Assembly: GCF_001039355.2 (NCBI RefSeq)
Contig: NW_019776097.1
Location: forward strand, 62,100 to 113,850
DNA length: 51,751 nucleotides
DNA from: Lingula anatina
Taxonomy: Eukaryota > Brachiopoda > Lingulata > Lingulida > Lingulidae
Direction: 5' to 3'
A program made the position numbers and the translations under genes. This document shows, piece by piece, positions 34,837 to 46,267 of the stretch (positions are counted from its first letter, which is position 1; each line of letters starts with the position of its first letter). The notes below the pieces were generated by a model. That model saw only the letters and a program-made list of their open reading frames with translations. It ran no database searches and had not been told where the DNA came from.

Positions 34837-37800
34837 TTCAAATTGTAACATCATCATTCCAGATTTACATTAACCCGTAAATATGTAGACTTACATAGGA
34901 AGATTTGAAAACGGTTGGTGTGGCTTCTCTGTTTACGAATAAGGGAATGGGTATTCCACGTGCAAGAATAAAATCCATGGAGTTTGGAATAGAACCAAAT
35001 GGGAGTTTGTATTCGGCTAGAAACGATACATATACTGATAGTATAGTAAAACGGATAGACTGGAAAAATGATACAATGAAAACATTAGTTTATATTAACG
35101 TTTACATTTCATACTGCACCAAAATGGTTGTTTGTTCTCGCACTTCGGCAACTGCATGGTATTAAGAAGGGGGTCTAAAGAACAAGTGACCGTTTTTTTT
35201 ATGTATATTTTTCATGATTATGTGCAATTGCAGCTGTTATCTAGAGCAAAGCAAAAAGGTTTTGCTTTTAAAGTGATCAGACGTATTTGAGGCAGCATTT
35301 GTTCACTTTATAAGATGTCGTTTAGGGCTTAGGAGAATTTGAAATAACTTTCACGACATTATATTCCATGATAACACATGATACCATTGTAGGTGAATCC
35401 TGTGAGGTGGGTTCGTGTTAAATGGGGCTGGAGAGAAGTGCCTTTCCGGAATCTTGAAATTCGGCCAGGGTTATTAAAATTTTGGTTGGCCATTGTACGG
35501 TCATGGTTTTAATTCCAGTGCGCACTATTACGCACACGTTAAAGGGATAATAACTCTTCGTATGAGATCTATATTTCACAATAAAAACATTGTGAATAAC
35601 TTATAGAAATATAATATATTCTGTTTTACAGTTATAGCTATTATTCTGATATCCGAGCTTGTCTTCCGATCACGTGACCTCCATTGATGGCTATACTCTG
35701 TTATAGTCTCTTAAGAGATTTTAACAAAAACCCAAACTTTTTAGAAAAAAAACAGGGACTAACTTTGAATGTAAAAATGGATTCATAAACCATTGGTAAG
35801 CATGGGAAAATTGTTGTTTACTCCAGGAAAATTCATTTTTTGGCCAAAGCGAAGAGTTATTATCCCTTTAATCTCTGTTCGCATTGCTTCTATACCCACA
35901 CCCCTTAGAGATAATAGATTGTGTTTATAAACGAACATAAACTTATACCCCCGTCACACTTATTCAGAATCAGCAGGAATGAAGAAGAATGAGCCCGAAC
36001 GAAGAATTTTTAAAATTCGAACCACATTCGGGGGAAAATTTTCAAATTGACCTTAATTCTTGTAAGAGTACCGTTGGAATACTCAGAATGTGCGTGTATT
36101 CGCCTGGAATGATGAGTGCATTTTCGACTGTGTAGCTCTCAAAAGCAGTTCGAATGTAGTTGGAAAACTAGGAATATTTATAATGCTGTAAGAAGGCAGT
36201 AAGAATATTTAGAATATACTTTGAACGGCGCACTAGTGTAGTTCGATTGCTGGCAAAATTAATATTTCAGCTCATCCGAGGCACATTCGAAACATTCTGG
36301 CGGAGTATAAAATCCCCGTCACACTAAAGGCGGAATGATTAAGAATGGAGTCGGAAATACAATTCTTTGTGCATTCCAGGATATTCGAATACCATTCTAA
36401 AAACATTAGTCTGAGTGCATTCCAAATGTTTTTACCCATTCTTGTGGCCGGCTCGAATGTTTTGGTCATGTCAAAAACTTTCGAAGTGCATTTCAAGAGG
36501 AAATTTATCGAATGGCATTTGAACAGTATTCTAACTGCACTATGACTGCATTCTAAATATTCTCAAGGCAATGTAATGAAGTGAAAGGGTTGGTTTTCAA
36601 GTGGTTTCTATGAATATCTCAAATACCGATAAGTCTGTTGCCCAGCCCTGTCAACACTTCCTATCTTATCAGGAGTCTACCGATTTGGAACATATATACC
36701 GACCTCCCAATTCAGACTAAAAATCTCCGGATATATTACTTTTCTCTTTATCCTTACGTTTTGACGCCCGGTAACTTCTTACGCGAAAATGTGCCGTGAA
36801 ATAATTGCTTTCTCATGTTTATTGATTTAGGGTAGACATTGCAGTAAACGATAAAAAAATACCAAAGACAAAATCACAAAACCATCCTATAAACACTGTA
36901 CAGATTACTTTATATACTAGTAATGATTACAAAAAACTTAAAAATAGGAATGAAAATAATCAAATTAATTCAATGCCGGGCATATAATATACAAATAAGC
37001 AAATTATATAGTTAGTCTAGTATTTTTATCATATTTCAAATTTATGGATAGTCATGAAAATAAAGGCGGAAAAATAAATCTGCAAAGAGTTATCTAGAAA
37101 CAATTTACAAAAGTAAGTGTATCAGGACACACCCTGGTCCCCCTCCACCACCCCCCCTCCCCCCAAAAAAAATCAAATTCACCGACCACCAAGACCATTA
37201 CCTGACACTTTTTACCCTCTGATATCAGAGGCCTCTAAAATATAAGATACAATAATTTCGCATCAGACGAGTATCCCAACCTGTGGTCGGAGTACCATAT
37301 TTTTAGCCTTTAATACATATATTGCAGCGGTGTTCATTATTTCAGTCTGTTTTAAATATTTTTGCGTGTAGCAGGAAGTATTCTCATACCATTTGAATTG
37401 CCAATATAAAAATACTAAATATATATTCGATTTTTTCACCAATTAACATGTCTTACCTGGAAGTTTTCGTTCTTATTTAATCTCCCAGGCAATAAAATGA
37501 AATATAAAATGAGGCTATAAACGAAACTTTTTTCATGTGACATTGACGGATCAATAAATAGTTGTAAGGTGTACATTCGGTCAGGTACAATTCAGGATAT
37601 GAATTTCACGAATTAAAAAAAGAAAATAATGTCAATTGCAATTTAAACATAATGCCTTTTAGAAACAAAGCTCCACCTCTACTAGGAAGGTTGCTAAAAT
37701 GCTTTTACTCCCCGTTGAGACTTCGTTGCAAGAGTTAAACGCAGTGTAAAGAGTTAACGCGCAGAACATGACAAACTTAAATAGTGCAAAATCTTAACTT

Positions 37801-38100
37801 GTGTAAACCATTACGAGAGACGTCTAGGTAACGGAAACCGAAGTGAACTGAATGGACAAAGCTCAAGTTTTAAACCCAACAGTTAAAAAAATCCAATTAT
37901 GAGAGCCAAAGCGAATTCATAAGATAAGTACAGATGTCAATAGAAAAAACAGACGACGCATGTAAGCATCTGAGATTACTTTTAAAATGCCAAATTTTAA
38001 AAGACAAGATATTCTGACCGATTTCATGCACTATATATTACGGCAATTATTATTATTATTATTATTATTATTAGAAATTTTATTATTTTTTTCATTATTA
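34837..38100. other. non-coding remainder of unit B with nested insertions
   Basis: 35240-36970 has no counterpart in unit A. It contains a TTAA MITE (35543-35867) and two stretches starting cccgtcacact (35949 and 36311) that both continue into gaatg-rich text, probably two fragments of one transposon family. Sequence collinear with unit A resumes near 37000 and ends near 37925. No coding exon seen. Confidence 0.6.
35543..35867 (+). mobile_element. TTAA-target MITE, copy 3
   Basis: About 325 bp with agggataataactcttcg ends and TTAA on each side (35539-35542, 35868-35871). Closest in sequence and orientation to 26090-26425. Confidence 0.85.
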
Positions 38101-38119
38101 TACAGACGAAATAGCGTGT

Positions 38120-38653
38120 GTTGCGATTATTAAAACCAAGAAAACTAAAAGAAGTCCGGCGTCCAAAGAGTTTCTTTCATATAGCGAACAGAATGGATTT
38201 TTTTTCTTTAGTGACCGCAATGGGTGTTAAGTGTTACCTCCTGCACAACATTGCCCTCTGAATTCGTCGCCTGACACACGACTAATGTATCAATAACGCT
38301 GGCGGCTATAGACGCCGTGACACTGGTATTGTGTGTAGAGAATTGCGTCGAATGCGTTAGACTGACGACAATTGCACATCTGGTGGTGGATCACCTGACG
38401 CATTGCACGTAATTAGTATGCGCTTCGATTATTAAATCCAGGAAGACTAAAAGGATCGACTCCAAACGCCCAAAGAGATTCTTTTATAGAGCGAAAAGCA
38501 TGAATTTCTGTTTTCACAATTGTAAGCTCTCTGTGACCACAGTGAGTGTTTATTCTAATCTCCTTCACAATATTGCCCTCTGAATTGGTCCCTTTACACA
38601 TGACAATGTATCAGCACCGCGGGCGGCTATAGACGCGGACACACTGGTATTAT
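38120..38653. repeat. diverged tandem repeat, about 300-bp period
   Basis: Units at about 38120-38332 and 38421-38653 share gattattaaa-ccaggaagactaaaag-like text, ccaaagag-ttctttt, acaa-attgccctctgaatt and ggcggctatagacgc followed by acactggtatt. Confidence 0.7.
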
Positions 38654-40837
38654 ACTTCGTTACCTCAAATCAGCAGGATTTTTTTTTTTTTTTTTTTTTT
38701 TATGATTTCTGGTGGAAGTGAATGCAGTTCATTTCTACTCAGTTCTAAAGGTGACAGTAATTCTGATTTGGCAAATATCCTTTTTGGTAGGGCGGTCATC
38801 TTACTGTCGCTCAAGTCTAAATTCCGGTTGAACCAAATCTCGGAACAACTTGTGTGGAATGTAATCTTCCACTCTGTGTTTGGACAATAAATTAAAGTTA
38901 TTCGATTCCAGAATTAAATTGCAAATTGATTGTAGAATGGTCATAAAGATAATCAATTTTGGGATTTTGCTGCACAGAAGTTGAATGTCACCCTTAAGCC
39001 ACATACAATGATGGTACGTGTACCCTATCACTTTTATTAGACAAACAGCTCTCCATATTGACTTGTGTCATTGAGTCGTAGCTTTGCTTTTGGCAAAAGA
39101 TCATATTCAATGATGTTTCATGCAAAAACTCTTTCCAAGAATTAACGCTTGCGCATAAATGGTCTACAGATTGACATTTACACAATACAGATCACACCGA
39201 TTAGTAAACAGATAAAGTAAACAAACTCATAAGAAGAAAAATACAGATATACTTGCAGTACATGTTATAAAACAAAATAAATTATTGCAAATTTATTAAA
39301 GAATAAATTGCGAAAAGTCTGTTGACATCGGTAACGCCCTATTGATGCAAGTGGGTGATTTTAATTTATGGTTAATCTTAAAAGTAAATTTAACTCAACA
39401 TGGCATAATCACATAAACAAACATCCAGGAAATAACGCCTGCACAGAAATTATAACTGTGGATTACAGGCATTTGTACCATTCAGCAAGAATAATACCAA
39501 TAAGTAAATACAGTGAAAAAAACTTAAATAGAAGAACACAAATAAAGTTAAAACTAAATCACTGTAGATTTTAGAAAGAATAACATGCGAAGAATTCTTT
39601 TCCATCTTGCAGAAACACCGTACAGTAAAGTACAGAATGTTGAAAAAAATTAATTAATAAATTACTTAATACGGAATAGGGGTTTAATATAGACTGACTG
39701 TAATTAAAGCCGCCCGGACACTTTCAAATAACAAGAAAAACGTTTGTGTATAAATTATGTGTATAATTTGGCACTGTACCTTCAGTCTGATGAAAATAAA
39801 ATGGTAAAACGGTAAAACGGTTGTTTTAAGGCAAATACCTTACAAGAATAAGCTGAGGGGATGAATATTAAATGAAAGTAGGCCTATTTTAGTTTTGGTT
39901 ACTTCTGCTTTAAGTGGTATTCATCATGTAAACTCTAATTGAACAGCGGGACGGGTACAATTGTTCATGTTCTTTTTCCGTGTAGAAATGTTCCACATCC
40001 AACGATTACTCATGCTAAATACATATACACTGTACATCGCTTCTTTACCGATGAATCAGAAGTAAACTTTTAAGAAAGGAACTTGTTTGTAATACTTATT
40101 GATACAACTTCTACTCAGACGTTACATTTTGGAAGGCTGTTAGTATGTGTATTCATTAATTGCATATGATCATATGGGGAAAATACACTTGCGACTCTCA
40201 GAATGTCATCTATTTAATAACATGTAAACAATGCCATCATATGTACGTCAGATTGTATTTAACAACTATAATGTAGATCTTTCAAGGTGCATCAATATAT
40301 ACACTTCTAATAATGTCCCAAGTCAACATGTAAGATTGTTTGACAAAGAAGCACAGTCAACTAGACTCACGTACTATTATAACAGAGGGTAAAGGGTGAT
40401 ATTTGTTTTTCATTTTTGGGTGTCTCGGTTCGAAACCAAAAATAACCCTTTTATCTTTTAAATTAACTTTGATTTTAGAATGTTGAATAAAAGGTTCCGT
40501 GCAGCAATTCATGATAATTATTCTTTTGGATGTTGCGCAATAAAGCTTTGATGAGCAGGTGGTGAGCTTTATATGGACTGAATGCCATAAAAAGTGCCCC
40601 AGCAGTATCAGAGAATGAGAAGTGGGTGTACTTTTTTACCTTGTACCTTCAGCCTATTGAAATGAAAAAGGTAAACATTTAATCGGTCGTTTTTAATTTA
40701 CTCAAGTGTTTCGTGTTTCACTATTTTTATATACAAAAGTTTGCAAAATAAACGGTTAAAGGATGCAGACGGCTGTTCCGTAAACTGTGGACAAAATCAC
40801 TGTAGGTTTATTTTTCAAATAATTTTTTTCTCAACAG
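38654..40837. other. long region without a recognisable gene
   Basis: AT-rich. It holds a poly-T run at 38680-38701 and loosely similar stretches near 39130, 39430 and 41090 that share acgcctgcgcagaa / acgcttgcgcataa words followed by a ggtctacagattg-like phrase. These look like old repeat copies. Short open frames have no family features. Confidence 0.5.
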
Positions 40838-40938
40838 GTAACCATGGCGCCATTGGTACACAAGCAAAGTCAAATAAAAAAGATGTAACGTTTAATTGCA
40901 GCCAGTCTAGACCCCTAACCTGTATTAAGAACCCTTAA
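40838..40938 (+). pseudogene. decayed main exon of the small Cys/His-repeat family
   Basis: After an acceptor-like tctcaacag, the phase-1 frame starts G-N and has Cys at positions 21 and 29 (C-x7-C) with L-T before the second Cys. These positions match the 34301 exon (ENC..LTTC). Bases also align in part (acatg/ccatgg, acacaa-rich block). The first GHxH set is lost and a stop occurs eight codons after the C-x7-C, at 40936-40938. A related scrap (ttaacccctaagttgtattaag) is near 42668. The match is short, so assignment is tentative. Confidence 0.4.
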
Positions 40939-41186
40939 TTCTAAGACAGCCATAAAGATGGTCGATTTGGAGGTTTTATGACAGTTCTACCGTACATATT
41001 GATTCGGGCCAGTGGCGTGTAGATAGTTTCAATATTGGCATATGACCATATTTTAATAATTTAAAAATGATTACTCATACTGATAGCTTTCCAAGAATAA
41101 ACGCCTGCGCAGAAGTAGTATCAGTACGTGGTCTACAGATTGGCACTTATACAACACAACACATTTCATGGCATTCGAAAAACTTT

Positions 41187-41240
41187 TATGAGGGTCCAAC
41201 TTGCCCCGAGTCAAGGGGGGCAACTAGCTCCGGGTGCACA
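41187..41240. repeat. short dispersed repeat fragment, copy 1
   Basis: About 52 bases starting atgagggtccaacttgcccc and ending gggtgcacattt. Almost identical to 51532-51585 (one difference seen), although the surroundings differ, so it is probably the edge of a dispersed element. Confidence 0.75.
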
Positions 41241-41551
41241 TTTCTTATTTTGAAGGATGGCAGCCATTTATGGTGCTAGATTGAGCAACGATGATACATC
41301 TCTGTGAAACATAAAACAATGAGCTTAAGTTTGATGTCCTATACATATATTATATTCGATCAAAAGCCTATGAAAATAGATTTTTACATCTCTTAAACAA
41401 AATTACTTTTAGGTGCAAAAATCGTTTATTTCGACTCACCGCTTAAGTAAAACTTTTTGATGTCCGACACTTCCTTAACATTGTAGGTTACGGTCACTTT
41501 ACAAGAGTATGTGGCCAATATTTTACCTCGTAATTACTTTTCATAAATTGA

Positions 41552-41566
41552 CCGGGGGGGGGGGGG
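41552..41566. repeat. poly-G run
   Basis: About 13-14 consecutive G in otherwise AT-rich sequence. Confidence 0.9.
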
Positions 41567-41940
41567 ACTTACCCTTGGCACCGATCTCCCCTACGCTGAA
41601 AGTCGTTCACTATATCACGATTGATTGGTCGATGTAATTTTTCTGAGCCTAGCAAAACAACAAATTGACTGAAAGCCAAAGCCAATAAGTTATGGCGTCG
41701 CTCAATTATCCAAGCTTCGATCGGGTCAATAAATCGACGAGATGACCTCACGCAAATGTGTTTCTTTGCATGATTGCTAATTTCTAAAACAAAACATATC
41801 TCAAAAGATTTTTTGTTACATGTTAACAGATTTAGACCTCTTTATTCGTACGCCTGTAGATTACACGTTCATAAATAAGGAACAACTTCATCGTTCAACA
41901 AATACGTGAGCAACACAGTTACAAAAATAATTATGAGCTC

Positions 41941-42350
41941 ATTTCGGCTCTCTAGGAGCTGAGCCCACAAATTCCACGTTTTTGGTTTTATATACATACA
42001 CAGGTAGTTACTTGTACGTTTACTTCTGGGATGATCGAGAAGCCCCAATTTTATATGTCCTTTGATCATAATTCTAGTTCAAATATAAAAAACATTAAAT
42101 AATAAATGTATTGAACCACCAGGAGTGTCACTTCTTGTTTTTCTTTCGGCTATAAAAATCAACGGGATAACCCGTTTACCTTTATGCGCTCGTATGGAGC
42201 TTCGTATAGGAGCCCACAAATTCTACATATAATTTTGGTTTTATATATTCACGTGTTTGTGTACTTTAGTGTCGTTTGGTCAAAATTCTAGTTCAAATAT
42301 AATAATAAATATATTGAACCACCAGGCGTGTCATTTCTTGTTTCTTGTTG
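41941..42350. repeat. diverged tandem repeat
   Basis: Two units, about 41950-42145 and 42195-42350, share gagcccacaaattc-acgt, ttttggttttatata, attctagttcaaatataa and attgaaccaccagg-gtgtca, followed by cttgtttt. The order is the same and the divergence is substantial. Confidence 0.75.
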
Positions 42351-42848
42351 AGACAAAAAGGATGCTGCCCTTTTTTATAAAACTGTTCTCGCAATACTGT
42401 CATATGATATTCATCCTCTCAGCTTATTCTTGTAAGGTACTCATAAGGTATTTATGAGAACACTCACAAAGTTTTGGGTTGAATTCATGTTTGCTTAATA
42501 GCTGTATAAATAGATAGGATCCATTGAAAACAACCGTGAAAAATATTTACCGTTTTCTTTGCAATAGACTGGATATACAATGCCAGACGACACACATTAT
42601 TTATGCACGCACGTATATCTTGTTATTTGAAAGTGTTGGAGACGGGCTTTATCGCAGTCAGTCTATATTTAACCCCTAAGTTGTATTAAGAAACCCTAAT
42701 TGCAAAACGGCCAGTTGCCTTTTTCCAGTCAAGATAGGATACAAAATACCGAACAAAACTCTCAAAAATTGCTTTAATTATAAGAACTTTACTTTCGAGC
42801 CTGTATCAGAAATCACTTCCTTACGTACATACTTTGTCTTTATTACAG

Positions 42849-42943
42849 GGGTAGGACATTTCACACAGCTAGGACTACTGGCACCTCCCATGGGATCTAA
42901 GAATGCTATTGAATATAAGTTTGATGATAAGTACAAGTTTTAG
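42849..42943 (+). other. possible orphan terminal exon
   Basis: After a good acceptor (ttattacag), the frame starting gg-gta is open for 30 codons to TAG at 42941-42943, with a basic tail (YKFDDKYKF). It lies between small-family relics and the factor B pseudogene. No homology recognised; chance cannot be excluded. Confidence 0.2.
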
Positions 42944-43248
42944 TTTGAACTGGAAATGTCAGCACAACGCGCTCAGATTTGGACCAACATCAGAATATTT
43001 CAAAAAGGTTGCTGTGGCTATAATCCTTTTGATAGACCCACAATGTATGACACCCAAATTGGACAATTGAATGAGGCTTAGAAAAATGCCTATAGATAAA
43101 TTTCTATTTTGGACAAAATGTTAGCACTGAATACTTCACCAGGATAGCTACCGCTATCATTTATGTACTTTAATTCTCTGTTTGTCTGTTCCACTGTTTG
43201 TCTTCGCACCGACACCTCACCTCGCCAACCTGACTGCCAAATGGCATT

Positions 43249-43449
43249 TAGACCACGGCAGAAGTAAAGAACAAAAGACTCAGACGTGGTGTTACTCGAG
43301 TAACCACACTTCTCGCATGAATGCGTTATAACCCGCAAATGGTCCGTGGTCTAAATAAGATAGATCCTTCGTCAGCGAGGGTTATGTGACATCCACTCGT
43401 GCTACGCACTCGTGTATGCCACATAACCCTCGCTGACTAGGGGTCTATC
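43249..43449. repeat. nested inverted repeats
   Basis: Outer pair: tttagaccacgg near 43248 and ccgtggtctaaa near 43344. Inner pair: 43359-43390 and 43418-43449, 32-base arms with a few mismatches around cagcgagggttatgtg, and a 27-base spacer that is itself repetitive (actcgtgctacgcactcgtg). No coding function seen. Confidence 0.75.
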
Positions 43450-43613
43450 TATTACATATCGCTCGGGTGACAGTGTATTATCTCACACTTACTTACCTTA
43501 TATCTTGATTGCATTTCTTTATTGTATAACATAATAATTTGATTTGATAATTCTTGATTTGCATAAGCGACTTTAAGTACAAAGTCAAGCTAAATTGACA
43601 TTTTCGGATATAC

Positions 43614-43648
<35 letters not shown>

Positions 43649-43744
43649 TTTATAAAAAATTGCAATGCTGACACACTGTCAGTTATGAATCACCAACCCG
43701 TTTCTGTAAATATTTGATGTGATTTGGAATGTTAATGGTTTCAG

Positions 43745-46267
43745 ATCCCGTTTTTGTGCACAGGGACGCTGGTGGACGAGTATTGGGTACTCAGCAGCGC
43801 CAGTTGCCTGGAAGGGCGAGCGGCGGTGAAGGCGTACGTTAAAATAGGTAAATTGTTTTAATTATATGTTTATGATGGATTTTTTTCTTATTGTCATGCG
43901 GCTACAAACTTTGATCTATCCCAGAAATATGACTTGCCAGCGATGGCAAATATGGCTTATTAATTCGCATTCAGTTCAGCCACTAAACACTTTCTTAACT
44001 AAAGAATCAGCCCAATATATATTTATTCTGCCTTTATTGTCTTATAGGTTCACATTAAGTTGAAGTATTACACGTCCACACATACGACCAGAACCAGACG
44101 AGCGCTGTCCCTGGTTACAACATTGCTCTGTGGTATCTGGCAGAAAGAGTCTCGTTCAGTCCCTACGTGAGGAAGATCTGCCTGCCAAATACGCTAGGTA
44201 AGCAAGAAAACATTACAGCTTTTAATTAAACTTGCAGTATACATTATTATTATTATTAAATTATTATCCTTATTTCTGTGATTAAACTATTGTGATATAT
44301 CTTTTTTAAGCTCGTAGGCCTATATTAATTTCATTTTGGAAAACAATGGTGTTTGAAATATCGATAGTCGTTGGCTTTGGGCGAAAGGATTCTTTCTGTC
44401 TTATCAAGATGACGAACGTTTGAGAAAATATGTTTGTTTTCAACCCTTAGGGTATGTATTATTATATCTTTATTGTCATCTTATATTCGAAGATTTAAGT
44501 CTATTTGACTATGACGATTTAACCACATCCCGGAGACCAGGAATGGACCATCTTGGTGTAAGTGCCACCTGGCGGCAGCCTGCTGATCAACCCAGAATAA
44601 TACAGGTAATGAAACTCTTATTTGTACGGTGCTAGAGTGAGTAGAATCACTACAGCTGATATTCCATTTAATAAGCAATTGTCCTTTTTAGTTTAAAAAT
44701 TCCGTCTTCAACAGAACAGCACAGGCTTCAAACAACTACGCATGCGCGAAAAGTGCGCTGTTTGAAATAAACAAGTTGGTGAAATTGACAAAGCCTGCCG
44801 GTGTTTACTACCCTAGGTTCTAGATTCCGGTATTGCCAGCTCAATCTTGATTTCATATATAACCCATAGTAGCAATACTAGTAAAAGCGACTCCACCACA
44901 AGGTATATTAAGCAAGCTAGCTTTTACGTTGCTCTGACACTCAGGGTAGTGTTTACCGTCTGGTTGATTTTATTTCATTTGCTCTCTGCTGTCTTTCTGA
45001 AAATTTATGTTAGAAATGTTCTATTGATACTATGTTATGATACGATGCAATATGTAATCTCGTAAAAATTGCTATTTTTAAATAAAGACCATAGCGAGAA
45101 GTAGGCCTACATTGAAATGCGACTCGTTTATTATTGTGATCTTCAATAATAATTAATATAAAAGATACGATTAAATAGGTTCTTATCGACGGCCTATTTA
45201 TTAGTTTTATAGATTTTTTAAAGTAGGCCTATTTGGAGATTAAAAACACAAAAGCTGGCATGTTTCAAATCGAGGCCCCACATATTGTTCGTGTGCTCAA
45301 CAGAACTGGAAAAGCAGGACTTCGTTAGCAAAAAGTGTTTGCATGGGGATTTGAAATGAAAATTTAAAGCTGAATACAAGTTTCTACTTCTTTCCTTTTC
45401 TTCCGTGCAGAAATTATGGAAAATTCGCCCGCCAGATGACTGTCAATCAAGACGTCAACCAATAAATGAACACGAACTTTGCGCAGGTATGACTTGTATA
45501 TATGTATACTTGTACTACTAGGCCTACTGCACTATCGCACACGTTAATGCAATTTCACAATGGCACATTTGTAAAAAGAAAGAAAGAAAAAAACGCAGTT
45601 TGCAATGACCAAAAGAGGGTCAATATTTTGTTTAGGCTATGTACGCATTTCTTTTTTATTTCCATACCAAGTTGCCTTTAATGCTACCGGTGCGGTAAAG
45701 AGTGGCTGTCATCAGCGAGGTGATGGAACTCTGTTCAGGAGGCTCATGAAGAAGGAATCCAGAGAGGAAATCTGGATACAAATCGGTAAGGATTTTTATT
45801 TTACTTTTTCACAAATAATTTTTATGCCCAGTGTGTGATAAATTTAAATGACTCTGTGCAATGAAATGGCGTCTTATCAGATCCCTTATCTTTGGTGCGA
45901 ACTAACATTTTTAATATAAAAAATAGGATATATGCCGTTTATAGAGAAACAGAGTTCATAGAGAAATATTGCACGTTACAACTTTAAATACGTTTTTGAT
46001 CTATATTTTTTAATTTTTATGACGTTGTACGATAAGACTGCGACCTTTGAAAACACATAAGTTCAAATTAAAATTTCCTTTTTAAATATGTTTTTCTTCT
46101 AAAACATTATTTTCACTCCAGGTGTCGCTGCACACAGCATGAGCACAGACTGCAGACATGGTGACAGTAACATTTACCAAGTTGGACCATTTAATGTCGT
46201 GGATTCGGGATCATATAACAAGATATTAGACAGAATAACCCCGTGTAAGACACAGAGAACGCATTGA
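43745..46267 (+). pseudogene. factor B-like protease-domain pseudogene
   Basis: Six exon copies: 43745-43847, 44048-44197, 44493-44605, 45411-45486, 45672-45785 and 46122-46267. No CCP or VWA exons were found 5' of them. Exon 44048 has an in-frame TAA at 44056-44058 (AAA to TAA), and the last exon lacks 5 bases relative to 9242-9363, which shifts the C-terminal frame. Splice sites remain good. The Ser, Asn and Gly substitutions at the triad positions are already present, so loss of catalysis preceded the duplication. A 579-bp element interrupts the third intron. Confidence 0.85.
44718..45296. mobile_element. 579-bp insertion in a pseudogene intron with 10-bp target duplication
   Basis: tcaacagaac is found on both sides (44708-44717 and 45297-45306). 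The intact paralogous intron at about 8418 has it once (tcaacggaac). The ends are only weakly inverted (agcacagg / tgtgc). The 8-10-bp duplication would fit hAT-type elements, but no transposase is present. Confidence 0.7.

Larger units (their letters stand above)
28536..37930 (+). repeat. large tandem segmental duplication, unit B
   Basis: Head-to-tail with unit A (20790-28535). It is longer because of private insertions: Tc1/mariner at 30279-31939, the MITE at 33008-33640 and about 1.7 kb between 35240 and 36970. The paralogous sequence is still easily aligned, so the duplication is moderately recent. Confidence 0.9.

Noticed and set aside
39368-39574. 68-codon open frame
   Set aside because: Overlaps a loosely repeated stretch shared with about 40780 and has no coding features.
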